Assembly: GCA_963693305.1 (NCBI GenBank)
Contig: OY855904.1
Location: forward strand, 36,275,417 to 36,339,416
Length of the DNA: 64,000 nucleotides
Origin: Meandrina meandrites
Lineage: Eukaryota; Cnidaria; Anthozoa; Scleractinia; Meandrinidae
Direction of reading: 5' to 3'
In this document: positions 35,201 through 42,675 of the stretch, piece after piece
How positions within the stretch are numbered: the first letter of the stretch is position 1
Layout of the letters: each line of letters opens with the position of its first letter
Made by a program: the position numbers and the translations under genes
Notes under the pieces: model-generated
The model's input: only the letters and a program-made list of their open reading frames with translations
The model's database searches: none
Told to the model about the DNA's origin: nothing

Positions 35201-38200
35201 AGTTTCATAATTTGTCATCAAAGTGCTAAATGGCAAAGTTCGACCATGCGAATACTCGAGAATAGCGTAGAATTTTCTCACTCCTGGAGGCTGGGGATCA
35301 ATTACTGTTGAAGTTTATTTCAGACTGTCATCAACGCTGCAAACAGCTTTGTGGGGGATGGTTATTCCTTGCTGTGTGACGTTTTCTTGTTCTAGAAAAG
35401 CGATCATAAACTGCTGAAAAGATCTTTTTACAATGGTTTCCATAATAAAGTGTCAATTCATGGAAATGTACGGCACCTTTTCCAAATGTTGCAGCAGATA
35501 AGCCACACCCCTGATTTTAAGCAACTTTTTTTGGAAAAAGGTGAGGCTTATCTGCGAGTGTTTACGGTACTGTGTTGGGTTGTAAAAATAAGTGTATTAA
35601 GTATCATGTCTGGCATTTCAAAGTCTTTTTGAAAGTGAAATAAGGTCAAACAAACTACAAAAAACACCATACTATTAATTATTGAGTTATTTTTTTCCAA
35701 AAATAACTCTTTAGTCGGCGCGATGGACCGTGCAGTCAGTTAGTCAGTGATGTACGTTTGTTTGTCACACCAATCAGGTTTGAGGTACTATCAGAACCAA
35801 TGAAATTGCAGTTTATAAAGGGGAAGTAATCTGACACAGTTGTAAGCGAGCGATTTCATTCAACGATTTTAGATTTGTAGGAGGCGGAATCGGTGAGTTG
35901 TGAATTAACCCCGGATTTAAAACGCTCACCTGCTTACAACGCACATGCCGCCAGCAAAAGACCCAAAACTAAATTGTTATTCGAGCATTCGTTTAAGACA
36001 GGCTAGTTTCGCTGACCGTGGTAGAAATTGCATAAAGCATTTGCACAAAGCAGTTTTGAGGAATAATGTTCTCGTTGTGATGTTAATACTGTGTTTACAA
36101 AGAGTCATAAAAATGGCAAAATATCTTCTTCAGAGTGTGTTGTGGCCTATTGTTTTAAGAGTTTGTGATGAGGAAACTTCCTAAATTAAATATTGCTTGA
36201 GACTCCGTGTCGCCAACTGAAAACAGCATCTTGCTCGATTCGCTGACTCTCGGGCAAGTAGCATTTATGTTTATAGTGTTTATACCTTAAACACACCACG
36301 TTTAGACATTTAATTAACCGGTATGGGTATCGACATAAAAATGGTTTTGCTTTTAAAATTAACTACGATCGATAGCGGCAACAGGGTAGAATAAGAGCAT
36401 GTCATTCCGTGACAGTTTGATAACTAAAATTAATTAGTTCTTGTTCCTGTTTGTTGAATGAAAATTTACATTTACAATACTCCAGGTGTACTATGCTTTA
36501 AAAGCTTTCCTAAAAATGTGGTTTTTGATTTGATTCGTTTATTACTTTGTTTATTACTTTTCGATTACTCAATGGAGACATGGTCTTTTTGAGAAAAAAC
36601 AAAAGTATCATGTTACAAAAGTGAGATAAACGAAAGTGTCATGTTACATGCGCTTGAAAAAGAATAAAGCGTTTTACAGTGTTTGACAAAAACACAAAAG
36701 TATCCTGTAACAAACAAAAGTATCATGTTATGGTTGTAAAAAAGCTAGGAGCAAAATAAGCGCTAACAGAATAAGCCATTTCGTGACATTTTGACAATTA
36801 AATTAGTTCTTGTTTTTTTAAATGATAAAAATTTACTATTGAACGAAACAGTTTTGACATAACAAATTGCACGTAAAAATTGTTTTGTCTGCAAGCATTT
36901 CTTTCCAAAAAATGCCTCTTAGTCGTGGAAGGGGCTATGTGGTTTAGTGATGCACCATACACAAATAGCTCAACCCATGAAATAAACCATCCCAACAGGC
37001 CTAACACCCAGTCTTAACCCAAGCCACCCAATCAATTGAAGAAATAACTCCTGCACGCTTAGCGTTCCTATGTTTCAATTAGCTATCGACTCTCTTTTGA
37101 TTCTCTTAGTTTAAGTACAACACTGTAATATATCATACACAAGAGGCAGTGTCTCATGATCATTGAGATAGCCCAGCACCAAAATTAAGAAGAGAGTAGA
37201 AAATATGGTGTGCAGGGGAGTATTTTTGACGAAATTTGAGGTGTTTGGATGCCCGATGAAACACTGTCTTGAGTGTTTGATTAATCTTCTCAATCGAAGC
37301 CTCCTTCGTTGTTATGATTTTCTTTGTTTAAACTTGATGATTTATTGATGAATTTGAGAAATTAAAATTATGCAGGACAATTTACAATGCTGCCAAAAGG
37401 GAAGTGTATTTAATATTTTATTTTCATACACAGGTTCGCTCTGACTGGTTTGTGTACACAGTACTGTCCTCGCTGCCCTGGGTAAGATTTCCACACATAA
37501 ATTTATTGTTACTAGTTATAGTTCTCACTAAAGCTGTCACTGCCTTTATATAATTTTATTTATTTACTAATATTGGAAGTCCACAATGTTTGCTGCGGAA
37601 TTTCCTTGTCGTGTGACACTGCTCTACATGCATCTGTCGCATATACTTGTAAAGTAGTGGTAATCATAGACATTTTTAATGAGTATGTTTGAGTACTGTA
37701 CCTCAAAAGTACAGGTAGAACACGCAACCATTTAATTCATGGTGACTACACATTTATAACCTTATAAGGTTATTACATTCAAAATGAGCTTGGTTTCCTC
37801 GCCAAAAAGCCTAAAAATTTGGCACATCCTTATACAACCCACTCTTTGGATCAGGAAGGAACAGTCATTGTGTGAAATGCATTACCTTCAATTGCATGAC
37901 AGTGTTCATGCTTCTATCGGTGTTTACCTACATCACACAATTCAAACAATTTACACCCACTGTCTGTTTTCACAATGTTCAGTTGCTGATTAAAACTCTG
38001 CTTTTCTGGATGATATGCCTGTAATAGAAACTTTTCATGTCATTTTTAATTAATGCACTCCTAGTTTCTTTAAATCAGGATCGCTTTGTAAACTGTGCCA
38101 AGTATTTCCTATTCTTTTTTCTACAATTCCTTTTTTCCAGCAGAGTCAGTCCTAAGATGCCTCCCTGAGTTTTGGCCTCTGTGTTAAAACCCTGCAGGGG

Positions 38201-40620
38201 CAACAATGTTGCTTTACCACTAAAATTATTTTTTACATTTTTATTTTAATTTGCTGTACCTAATAACTGAGTATAATTTGTGGTGAACATGGTTGATTGA
38301 AACAAACCCATGAAAAATGAAATGGTCCTGAGATGTCTTCCCAGTTTCAAATTTAGTTTTAAATTTATATCACTTGATGATTTAGTGCCTTTGATCTGGT
38401 TACAATGCATTTTTTTTTTAATGTAGAAAGTGTCAGTTTTTTACTTCACTTGAGGATGTACACACAGACATTTCCACTGTGAAAGCAAAGATTGTTCATT
38501 ATTTTTTTAAGGTTACCAGGTGGGGAAACTGAACATACACTGTACTCCTCAAAGTTGTAGGAACATCCTCTATCAATGTTTTAATTCTGCCAGTTGGTTC
38601 AAGTCTTAACTAAGGGCTTCTACAAATAAGAATACATTTGTTACACCATTGTTTTGTGAGTCATTGTATTTTGGTCAGTATTGTTTGTTGTATTTTGTTT
38701 CTGTTATTTTACATCAGCTGGGTCGGGTGCACAAAGTAAAAGCCACAGTTGATTTCATATTACTTTACCGCGCCACGTTGCCAAGTTCGTTTGGGAAGTT
38801 GGGTACTACGTTAAATACGAAGTGGCCAATTATGTGCGGAGTTAAAGAATCAAATTGCAAACTTTGAAACGAAGTTCCCAACTTCAGCCTGACCAAACTT
38901 CGTAACCTTGCTACTTGAGGAGAAACAAGACCTGAAGACATGTTTCTTGAAAGTCATGGCTATGTCTGAAGCTGATGGCTTTATGGAAAATTTGAGCGGA
39001 CAACCAGATAGTGCTTCTCACCTTACAAACAAACTTAACAAGTGAATTACGACGATTGATGAATTAATGCAGCTTATGACTTTCAGAAACGACTTCAGAA
39101 ACAAAATGGTCATGTACAGTATTGCTTTGAATTTAGATGTGATTGGTAAGCTATCAAGTGAAAATTTGACTGCAAAAGCCATCGGCTAAAATCAAATTGA
39201 ACTTTTGCTTTAGTGTGAATATTTAATAGGCCATTTCCAAGTTATCTTTTGCCTCTATGTCAAAACGAGTCTTCGCGCAAGACCATTCATATGAAAATGA
39301 GTTTCACTTGCAAGTCCATTTTCATGCAAATCAAACTCATTTTCATTTGAATGGTTTTGCACGTAGACTCTTTTTGAAAATGAGGCAAAAGGCAACTCGG
39401 AAATGGCCTATTTCAACACGCTTACAACTGAGCAGAATTTCACAGCTTTGAAAGTTCTGATATTTTGTCGCTTTTTGAAATGTTCATTGCTTTGTCTTGA
39501 ATCAAAATTAATCTGAAACAAAGTTTCTTTTATTTGTTCAGCTTTAGTTAGGATTTTTACACTTTTGGAGCAAACAGCAGCCAACAGATTTGAGACAATC
39601 GTTCTGATCGTTATCTAATACACATTCTTTCACATTGTGTTTTGAAGGTTTAGATAATTACTTCTGCATTACTTTAGAGTATTTTTATTTAAAGTAAAAG
39701 TAAATTATGGAAAGGGTAGTTTTATAAGGGATTTGATTCATGTTGTTTTATTATGCTGCTTGGATGTGTAAGTAATTTTATCATCTTGAATTACTTTATT
39801 CCTACACCAACATGATGGTGCAATTAACTAAATGAATTTTCAGCTGTACGGAATAAAAACCTATCTGTTGTATTTCAAGGTGGTTTTATATTTCTTTACA
39901 AGGTCGTTGTGGTTGTGTGAGTTCCAAAATGATGCACGGTTGTGAAAATTTTATCACTGTACTGAATCAAGTTTGATTTTATCAACGCTGATAAGCCAGA
40001 TAAGCTCTTTAAATTAAACTGGTCTTTCGCTTTGTCTAGTTGCTGTTGTAATCTGTTCCCCCAACTCCTGGCTGAACGCTTCCTGTACATGTACGTATGA
40101 ACTGATCAACAATATTTTAGGTTAATTATGTGTATTTAAACTGCTGCGCTATTTGGAAAGGTTTTGAACCCTTTAACCACCTTTCTATGATTTCCAAGGT
40201 ATGATTATGTAATGGAACTCACACAGCAACCCCTCACCCTGTTTAGTAAAAGGATTCAGTTCCATCTTTTTGCAGAAAAGTTTCAATCATACGTTTACAC
40301 AAAGATGTGAGGTTGAGAAGTTCGGTCAGGCCGAAGTTAGCAACTTTGTTTCAATGTTCGCAATTTGATTTTCTAACTTGCCATGTGCATGTATGGGTAG
40401 TTTGTAACATAGTACCCAATTTGCCAACAAACTTGGCAATGCGTCGCGGCAAAGTAATGTGAAATCAACTGTAAGAGTAGAGAATTTTGGGGCTAGTAAT
40501 AAATTGTCCTTCTTATGCGCCACCTTTAAATTGGTTGTTGTTATAGGCTGGCAAGGAACTTTCAGAGAAGAAGAACCAGGAATTTGAACAGCTGTTATCA
40601 ACTATTGAAAGCTATATAAG
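2492..40620 (+). CDS. NCBP1: NCBP1 (CBP80), nuclear cap-binding complex large subunit, 5' part, eight exons
   Basis: Encodes the N-terminal ~205 residues of the 80-kDa nuclear cap-binding subunit. In the known complex this protein binds the small subunit NCBP2 (CBP20), which holds the m7G cap, and links capped transcripts to splicing, export, 3' processing and decay. Eight exons with GT-AG junctions join without a stop: 2492-2531, 16751-16839, 26034-26134, 28495-28579, 31828-31899, 33784-33891, 37434-37481, 40547-40620. Visible signatures are a basic start (RKRRRTT), [45 protein letters not shown] and [13 protein letters not shown], in the same order as in animal NCBP1. This covers the first MIF4G-type helical domain. 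The ATG at 2492 follows an in-frame TGA at 2453 and has G at -3. The usual length is near 790 residues, so about three quarters lies past the window end. Confidence 0.93.
2770..4578. mobile_element. TTAA-flanked foldback DNA transposon (1.8 kb)
   Basis: Two arms of about 870 bases (2770-3641 and 3699-4578) are inverted copies of each other around a spacer of roughly 57 bases. The ends read GGTGGCTCC and GGAGTCACC, with TTAA immediately outside at 2766-2769 and 4579-4582. TTAA target duplications are typical of the Kolobok and piggyBac superfamilies, but no transposase is present. The mirror-image 68-residue reading frames in the arms differ at about a dozen positions and are not evidence of a gene. 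Confidence 0.8.
5040..5690. mobile_element. Probable DNA transposon with GGCGAC subterminal motifs
   Basis: Clusters of TGGTCGCC / GGCGACC words occur at 5070-5130 and again, inverted, at 5600-5680, and the outer sequences are loosely complementary (CAGTGAGCTGAAG against CTTCAAGCGCTG). The same motif style appears at 25127-25341 and 51460-51530. The exact ends and target duplication are not clear. Confidence 0.45.
5935..6083 (-). mobile_element. tRNA-derived SINE, minus strand
   Basis: Read on the minus strand, the head has an A-box-like GTGAGCTAATGGTTAGC and a B-box-like AAGTTCAAGCCC, followed by a tail with ACACCTGGGTGTATGGGTACC-type sequence. A related head is on the plus strand at 32050-32230. 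Typical pol III SINE layout. Confidence 0.65.
6236..7552. mobile_element. CAGGG-type DNA transposon with CCGGTCA subterminal repeats (1.3 kb)
   Basis: The ends are CAGGGATGCAAATAA and TTATTTGCAGCCCTG. AACGCC flanks both sides (6230-6235 and 7553-7558). Multiple TGACCGG/CCGGTCA words crowd both ends (6270-6330 and 7455-7540), as expected for transposase-binding subterminal repeats. The interior is AT-rich and has no recognisable transposase. Confidence 0.7.
8214..9230. mobile_element. CAGGG-type element, 1.0-kb deletion derivative, copy in unit 1
   Basis: Left end CAGGGTTGAAAATAAAA, right end TTTTGAACCCTG, with AATGCC outside both ends (8208-8213 and 9231-9236). Its left and right sequences match the two ends of the 6.2-kb element at 46389-52572, so it is probably an internally deleted relative. 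It contains no transposase. Confidence 0.7.
9607..9682 (-). repeat. tRNA-like SINE head or tRNA pseudogene, unit 1
   Basis: The minus strand shows an A box (TAGCTCAGTGGTTAGAGC) and a B box (GGGTTCAAGTCCC) at tRNA spacing. The D and T arms can pair, but the anticodon stem has mismatches and the acceptor arm is poorly paired, so a working tRNA is unlikely. The loop would place AGA at the anticodon. Confidence 0.6.
10269..11285. mobile_element. CAGGG-type element, copy in unit 2
   Basis: Carried along by the tandem duplication, with the same ends and the same AATGCC flanks as the copy at 8214-9230. It is not an independent insertion. Confidence 0.7.
11662..11737 (-). repeat. tRNA-like SINE head or tRNA pseudogene, unit 2
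   Basis: Exact duplicate of the minus-strand A-box/B-box sequence at 9607-9682. Confidence 0.6.
12427..13957 (+). mobile_element. Helentron-like (rolling-circle type) non-autonomous element, copy 1
   Basis: It starts GAGTTATTTTTTC, with an immediate self-complementary partner AAAAAAATAACTC. The same motif, GAAAAAATAACTC, recurs near the 3' end, followed by a perfect short hairpin (GCACGC TTA GCGTGC) and the terminus CTATGTTT. Asymmetric inverted repeats, a 3' hairpin and insertion between T residues are known marks of Helentron/Helitron2 elements. No Rep/helicase frame is present. A 181-bp MITE sits inside. Confidence 0.6.
13040..13220. mobile_element. Foldback MITE, TA-flanked, inside the Helentron-like element
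   Basis: Near-palindromic 181-bp insert. The ends are CATCTTATTCCAAAATGG and CCATTTTGGAATAAGGTG, and the interior arms carry TTAATTGGCCCTCATGGCC and its complement. TA lies on both sides. The related element at 36270 lacks the insert. TA duplications suggest Tc1/mariner mobilisation. Confidence 0.7.
14131..14203 (+). repeat. (TTA)n microsatellite
   Basis: About 24 uninterrupted TTA/TAT units. It produces a meaningless poly-tyrosine frame. Confidence 0.95.
16751..16839 (+). CDS. NCBP1: NCBP1 exon 2
   Basis: Encodes [20 protein letters not shown] and on to ITRVGEK; the first Glu codon is completed by the last base of exon 1. It ends in phase 0 before GTATGT. The basic run suits the NCBP1 nuclear localisation signal, and the acidic helix after it opens the first helical domain. 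Confidence 0.93.
18250..19382. mobile_element. Inverted-repeat element with purine/pyrimidine-rich arms (1.1 kb)
   Basis: About 150 bases at 18250-18403 (G+A rich, GGGAAGGG-type) recur inverted at 19243-19382 (C+T rich). Outer ends read ATCCTCGGAAACCCAGGG and its complement. The interior of about 840 bases has no recognised gene. It looks like a non-autonomous DNA element; no clear target duplication was found. Confidence 0.55.
18632..18648 (+). repeat. Short interstitial telomere-like tract
   Basis: TTAGGG TTAGGG TTAGG, nearly three units of the metazoan telomere repeat, inside the inverted-repeat element. It is short enough to be chance. Confidence 0.6.
19578..19957. mobile_element. TTAGCC-repeat element, copy 2, with long inverted ends
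   Basis: Outer segments 19580-19622 and 19901-19952 are inverted complements rich in GCGAGCC/GGCTCGC words. Between them GGTTAGCC occurs seven times on a roughly 21-base spacing, and a GGGATAAGGGATTTCTTGC segment lies in the middle. It is the same family as 642-1412. No coding capacity. Confidence 0.65.
20921..22329 (-). pseudogene. Penelope-like RT and GIY-YIG endonuclease, minus-strand partial copy
   Basis: This copy has the palm region with the [12 protein letters not shown] motif, then an in-frame TAG, then [13 protein letters not shown], the catalytic YVDD box, and a C-terminal GIY-YIG nuclease (GIVYKVTC, CxxC, YVGE). The TAG lies at the same codon as in the plus-strand copy. The N-terminal part is mostly missing: sequence corresponding to plus-strand 22768-23186 has been deleted, leaving a stub at 22290-22329. 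Family role is target-primed reverse transcription with nicking by GIY-YIG. Not functional as it stands. Confidence 0.85.
22330..24572 (+). pseudogene. Penelope-like RT and GIY-YIG endonuclease, plus-strand copy
   Basis: One frame runs from the dimer junction at 22330 to 24572, broken only by a TAG at 23526-23528. N-terminal charged helical region (22330-22600), then LNFAITP, a [11 protein letters not shown] block, [36 protein letters not shown] and YVDD, and at the C-terminus a GIY-YIG domain with a CxxC pair and YVGESKRSW. The family normally has Gln just before the GxAMGSP block, so TAG probably arose from CAG. The 5' end is cut off at the junction, so no true start codon is visible. No other stop, which implies a young copy. 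Confidence 0.88.
25127..25341. mobile_element. Small MITE with AACCCTCCAAGTT termini
   Basis: 13-base ends AACCCTCCAAGTT and AACTTGGAGGGTT enclose 215 bases full of TTTAGTCGCC/GGCGACT and CCATGGTGAC words. The internal motifs recall 5040-5690. No clean target duplication was found. Confidence 0.6.
25407..25793. mobile_element. CAGGG-type element with CTTGCCC subterminal repeats (387 bp)
   Basis: Ends CAGGGCTCGACAAAAAC and TTTTGTCGAGCCCTG; TTCCAT on both sides (25401-25406 and 25794-25799). At least four CTTGCCC words follow the left end. It shares the first nine terminal bases with 751-1318, but the interior differs. Confidence 0.75.
26034..26134 (+). CDS. NCBP1: NCBP1 exon 3
   Basis: Encodes [20 protein letters not shown], then [13 protein letters not shown] and two bases of a split Cys codon; acceptor CCTTACCTAG, donor GTAAGA. 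This is the helix pair conserved at the start of the MIF4G-like domain in animal NCBP1. Confidence 0.95.
26754..27347 (+). mobile_element. Helentron-like element, copy 2, internally deleted
   Basis: The 5' GAGTTTTTTTTTCCAAAAATA terminus is split by a MITE (26775-27091), then continues ACTCTTTAGTCGACGCGATGG, with the CAGTCAGTCAGTC run. It ends with the shared 3' block: GAAAAAATAACTC, hairpin GCACGCTTAGCGTGC, CTATGTTT. Only about 275 bases of its own sequence remain. Confidence 0.65.
26775..27091. mobile_element. TA-flanked MITE with GGCTTATAAG repeats
   Basis: Ends CTGAAAATTCCGGTTATAAG and CTTATAAGCGGAATTTTACGG, with TA on both sides (26773-26774 and 27092-27093). The interior repeats GGGGCTTATA several times in both orientations. 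TA duplications point to Tc1/mariner-type mobilisation. It sits exactly in the 5' stem of a Helentron-like element. Confidence 0.7.
27470..28275 (+). repeat. Unclassified repeat F, left half, plus orientation
   Basis: Diverged similarity, in the same order, to 62430-62995 (for example TGGAGAGCTTCTACTTTCTGAT, ATATGCAAAAACTTGCTCTC, TGTGCGATACTTTTCAAGAA, TAGCTGAAACCA). No domain recognised. A 16-base A run lies at 27779-27794. Confidence 0.5.
28495..28579 (+). CDS. NCBP1: NCBP1 exon 4
   Basis: Completes the Cys codon, then encodes [20 protein letters not shown] and KNYSCGEE; donor GTGAAT. The [20 protein letters not shown] block is one of the best-conserved stretches of animal NCBP1. Confidence 0.96.
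29311..31118 (-). repeat. Unclassified repeat F, right half, minus orientation
   Basis: The reverse complement matches 63010-63755 in blocks (for example GATCTGGACATT, AGGACAACCTC, GTGTACAGTAAA, GGAGCTCCGCTTTTAGGC). It is longer than that copy because roughly 1 kb (about 29760-30830) is inserted or extra. A second, similar end (AAGCCTAAAAGCAGAGCTTG) at 31110 suggests two tandem minus-strand copies. Confidence 0.5.
31130..31615. repeat. GC-rich repeat segment with hairpin end
   Basis: Holds the 8-bp satellite and ends with GGTGCTCCGCTGG, the perfect hairpin GCGCGC TTC GCGCGC, then GCTATG. A hairpin close to a CTATG end resembles the Helentron-like 3' ends elsewhere in the window, but the left end is not defined. 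Confidence 0.35.
31456..31503 (+). repeat. 8-bp tandem repeat (GGACGCTC)6
   Basis: Six perfect GGACGCTC units in a row, GC-rich in an AT-rich setting. Confidence 0.95.
31828..31899 (+). CDS. NCBP1: NCBP1 exon 5
   Basis: Encodes [20 protein letters not shown] then ARLM, phase 0 at both ends; acceptor TTTTCTAG, donor GTAAAT. It matches the helix preceding VRFL in the family. Confidence 0.93.
32050..32232 (+). mobile_element. tRNA-derived SINE, plus strand
   Basis: Head with GTGGCCTCATAGCTGGTGCG (A-box region), a B-box-like AAGTTTGAGGCCTGG, and the CTTGGGCAAGACACT tail segment common in marine invertebrate SINEs. Same family as minus-strand 5935-6083. Confidence 0.65.
32270..32666. mobile_element. 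TTAA-flanked foldback element (397 bp)
   Basis: Near-perfect palindrome with ends AGGGAACCTC and GAGGTTCCCT and TTAA on both sides (32266-32269, 32667-32670). The centre carries ATCTTGGATTTCATGACGTCA facing its complement. Noncoding. Confidence 0.8.
33784..33891 (+). CDS. NCBP1: NCBP1 exon 6
   Basis: Thirty-six codons, phase 0 at both ends: [36 protein letters not shown]. Acceptor TTTTAG, donor GTACAT. It aligns with the conserved VRFLxDLVNC helix of animal NCBP1. Confidence 0.96.
33975..34140 (+). mobile_element. Decayed SINE fragment
   Basis: GATGTGGTGGCTTAATTAAT, GGTTAGCTTGTTGTCC and AAGTGATCC resemble the head of the SINE at 32050, but the B box is gone. Confidence 0.4.
35684..37075 (+). 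mobile_element. Helentron-like element, copy 3
   Basis: Full-length relative of 12427-13957 without the nested MITE: start GAGTTATTTTTTTCC with partner AAAAATAACTC, ACTCTTTAGTCGGCGCGATGG, and the 3' end GAAATAACTCCTGCACGCTT then CTATGTTT. One arm of the 3' hairpin is mutated (AGCGTTC). The 79-codon frame at 35945 is not a known protein. Confidence 0.62.
37434..37481 (+). CDS. NCBP1: NCBP1 exon 7
   Basis: Sixteen codons, [16 protein letters not shown], between ACACAG and GTAAGA. Matches the conserved DWxVYxxLSSLPW element of the family. Confidence 0.96.
38745..40472. mobile_element. DNA transposon with ~165-bp inverted termini
   Basis: Left arm 38745-38908 and right arm 40311-40472 are diverged complements starting ACAGTTGATTTCA and containing GTTGCCAAGTTCG, TTGGGTACTA and GGTCAGGC. 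No transposase was recognised in the interior, and no clear target duplication. Confidence 0.65.
39229..39408. mobile_element. 180-bp foldback MITE, TA-flanked
   Basis: Near-palindromic, ends GGCCATTTCCAAGTTATC and CAACTCGGAAATGGCC, TA on both sides (39227-39228 and 39409-39410). Lies inside the inverted-terminus element at 38745-40472. Confidence 0.72.
40547..40620 (+). CDS. NCBP1: NCBP1 exon 8 (last exon in window)
   Basis: Encodes [20 protein letters not shown] then ESYI and two bases of the next codon; acceptor GTTATAG, donor GTACCA. Matches the helix GKELxEKK...IxxYxxxR of NCBP1. The next exon is outside the window. Confidence 0.93.
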
Positions 40621-41010
40621 GTACCAAGTGAAACCAGAAACCCAAAGGGATTGATATGTGTAATGGGCATTCACATGCTCAGCTTTTGAATTATTCAGTT
40701 TAGCTTTGTACCATATTTGGAAATGCTGAGTTGCACTTACGTGTACATGCAATAACATTTTCATTACTGTGAGTTACTTGAATTCTGACCTTTATGCTAC
40801 AAATTTCTTACAGAAACTAAAGCATTGAATAGCCTGTGTTGTATCAGAAACTTAACGTATTGTCCAAAAGTAATGCAAGCGATAATCGACGACAATCGAT
40901 CGATATATTGGCGATATTTAACGCTAATTAATCTCAAACGATATAATTTATTGAGCGATATATAGTAACAGCTATTGTTTTATTTCTCGGCGAGCTATCG
41001 TTTACACTTT

Positions 41011-41157
41011 GCGATATATCGTTCTCGCTTAGCGATATATCGTTCTCGCTTAGCAATATATCGTTCTCGCTGAGAGATATATCGTTCTTGCTTAGCGATA
41101 TATCGTTCCCGCTAAGCGATATATCTTACTTGTTTAGCGATATATCGCTCTCGCTTA
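41011..41157 (+). repeat. 21-bp minisatellite, seven units
   Basis: GCGATATATCGTTCTCGCTTA repeated seven times with scattered changes, just inside the left end of the 19.6-kb element. Confidence 0.9.
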
Positions 41158-42675
41158 CCAGGACGTTTGTTTTTGCCTGTTAATTTAAAACAGCTTCTTG
41201 CCGTGACCTCTTACACGAAAACGTACACTAATGGCTTTCTGTTTTCAAACGGAATTCCGTTTATCAGCCATTCAGAAAAAATTTGCATCCGTTCGAACAG
41301 CCTGGCTCATCCGTTCAGAAAAAAATAACAGCCGTTCGAAAGGCTTGGGTCATCCGTTCAAAAAATAATCGTCTTCCGTTCGAACAGCTATAGTATTAAG
41401 GTGGCTTGACTGGATTTTTTTGGGGCAACACCGCTCAAGTTTGAGAACTAACCAGACTGTCATTAACAATGCCATCGAAAAACAATTACCACAGCTGAAT
41501 TAGGTAAAGATGAAAATTTGTTATGACCAGTGTTATTTTGACATCGGAGTTGTCATAGCAACGTAATGACGTCATCACGTTTATCAATTTCGTTCGTATT
41601 GCTCGGCACCAGGAGATTTTTTCGGAAATCGCTCAAGGGAGCATGTACCTCCTATACCTGCCTCAATGTTGGCAAAGTTTGAACAAATTCTGTGAGAGCG
41701 TTATTGAAATTTTTGGGGATGAAGTTTCGAGGGTTATAAATACAGTAAAAAACATACTATTGAGATAATAGGGTAATATCTGAAGAACACGACGCGCTTT
41801 GGGGATGCAGTTTCATCTCATAGTAGTTTGATGCCATTTAAAATTGTGTATACAAAATTATGGGGATCGCCACGACCGATTGCGAAAAAAACGGATTTGA
41901 TGAGCGTGCATTCAGATGCTCTTGTTGCCACTTTTGTAAATAATTTGGTCTACACCTACAAATGTGATAATTATTTGGAAACCGCTCGATGAATTTTTTT
42001 AAAAACTTGTTAATCTCGAGGTTTGTCATCAGTTTATATGGCCTGCAAGTTTCAAGGTCATTGAAAACATTTAAGACAATAAAATCGGGGCTCCAATGCA
42101 CTACTTTTCTCTCGCAGATTTTGTGTTTACAAGTGAGTGTCCTCGTTATTCACGTGTATTGTTTTTTACTTCATGTCCACGTGTACAACTCAGCAAAAAA
42201 TTCATTTGCATTAAACAGAACGCTCAATTGCTTTCTAAAAATGTTCGGGAAACATGCTGATATGACTTGAAAACTATAATAATATTTGTTACGCCATTAG
42301 ACTGTAATACAGCAATGCCGAGGGTCTCTTTCTCCAGGAAACGAAAAGCTATTTTTATGTAGAACAACAGATCAGGAAAAAAGTCTAAACTCACTAATAA
42401 AATGCAAATGAATTTTTTGCTGAGTTGTGCATGTGAAAATGAAAGTTGAATACAATGCCCGTGAATAATGAGGACACTCACTTGTAAACACAAAATCTGG
42501 GAGAAAAAAGTAGTACATTGGAGCCCTGATTTTATTGCCTTACGTGTTTTCAATGACCTTGAAACTTGCAGTCCATATAAACCGATGACAAACGTCGAGA
42601 TTGACAAGTTTTTAAAAAAATTCATCAAGCGGTTTCCAAATAATTATCACATTTGTAGGTGTAGACCAAATTATT

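Larger units (their letters stand above)
33892..37433 (+). other. NCBP1 intron 6 (3.5 kb)
   Basis: GTACAT to ATACACAG. Contains a SINE fragment and a Helentron-like copy; 34140-35680 and 37076-37433 show nothing recognised. Confidence 0.75.
37482..40546 (+). other. NCBP1 intron 7 (3.1 kb)
   Basis: GTAAGA to GTTATAG. 37482-38740 is AT-rich with nothing recognised; the rest is an inverted-repeat element ending 74 bases before exon 8. Confidence 0.75.

Noticed and set aside
41989..42628. 93- and 134-residue proteins sharing a common N-terminal part
   Set aside because: They are the same sequence read on the two inverted arms of a foldback element, with no recognised domain and different C-termini.
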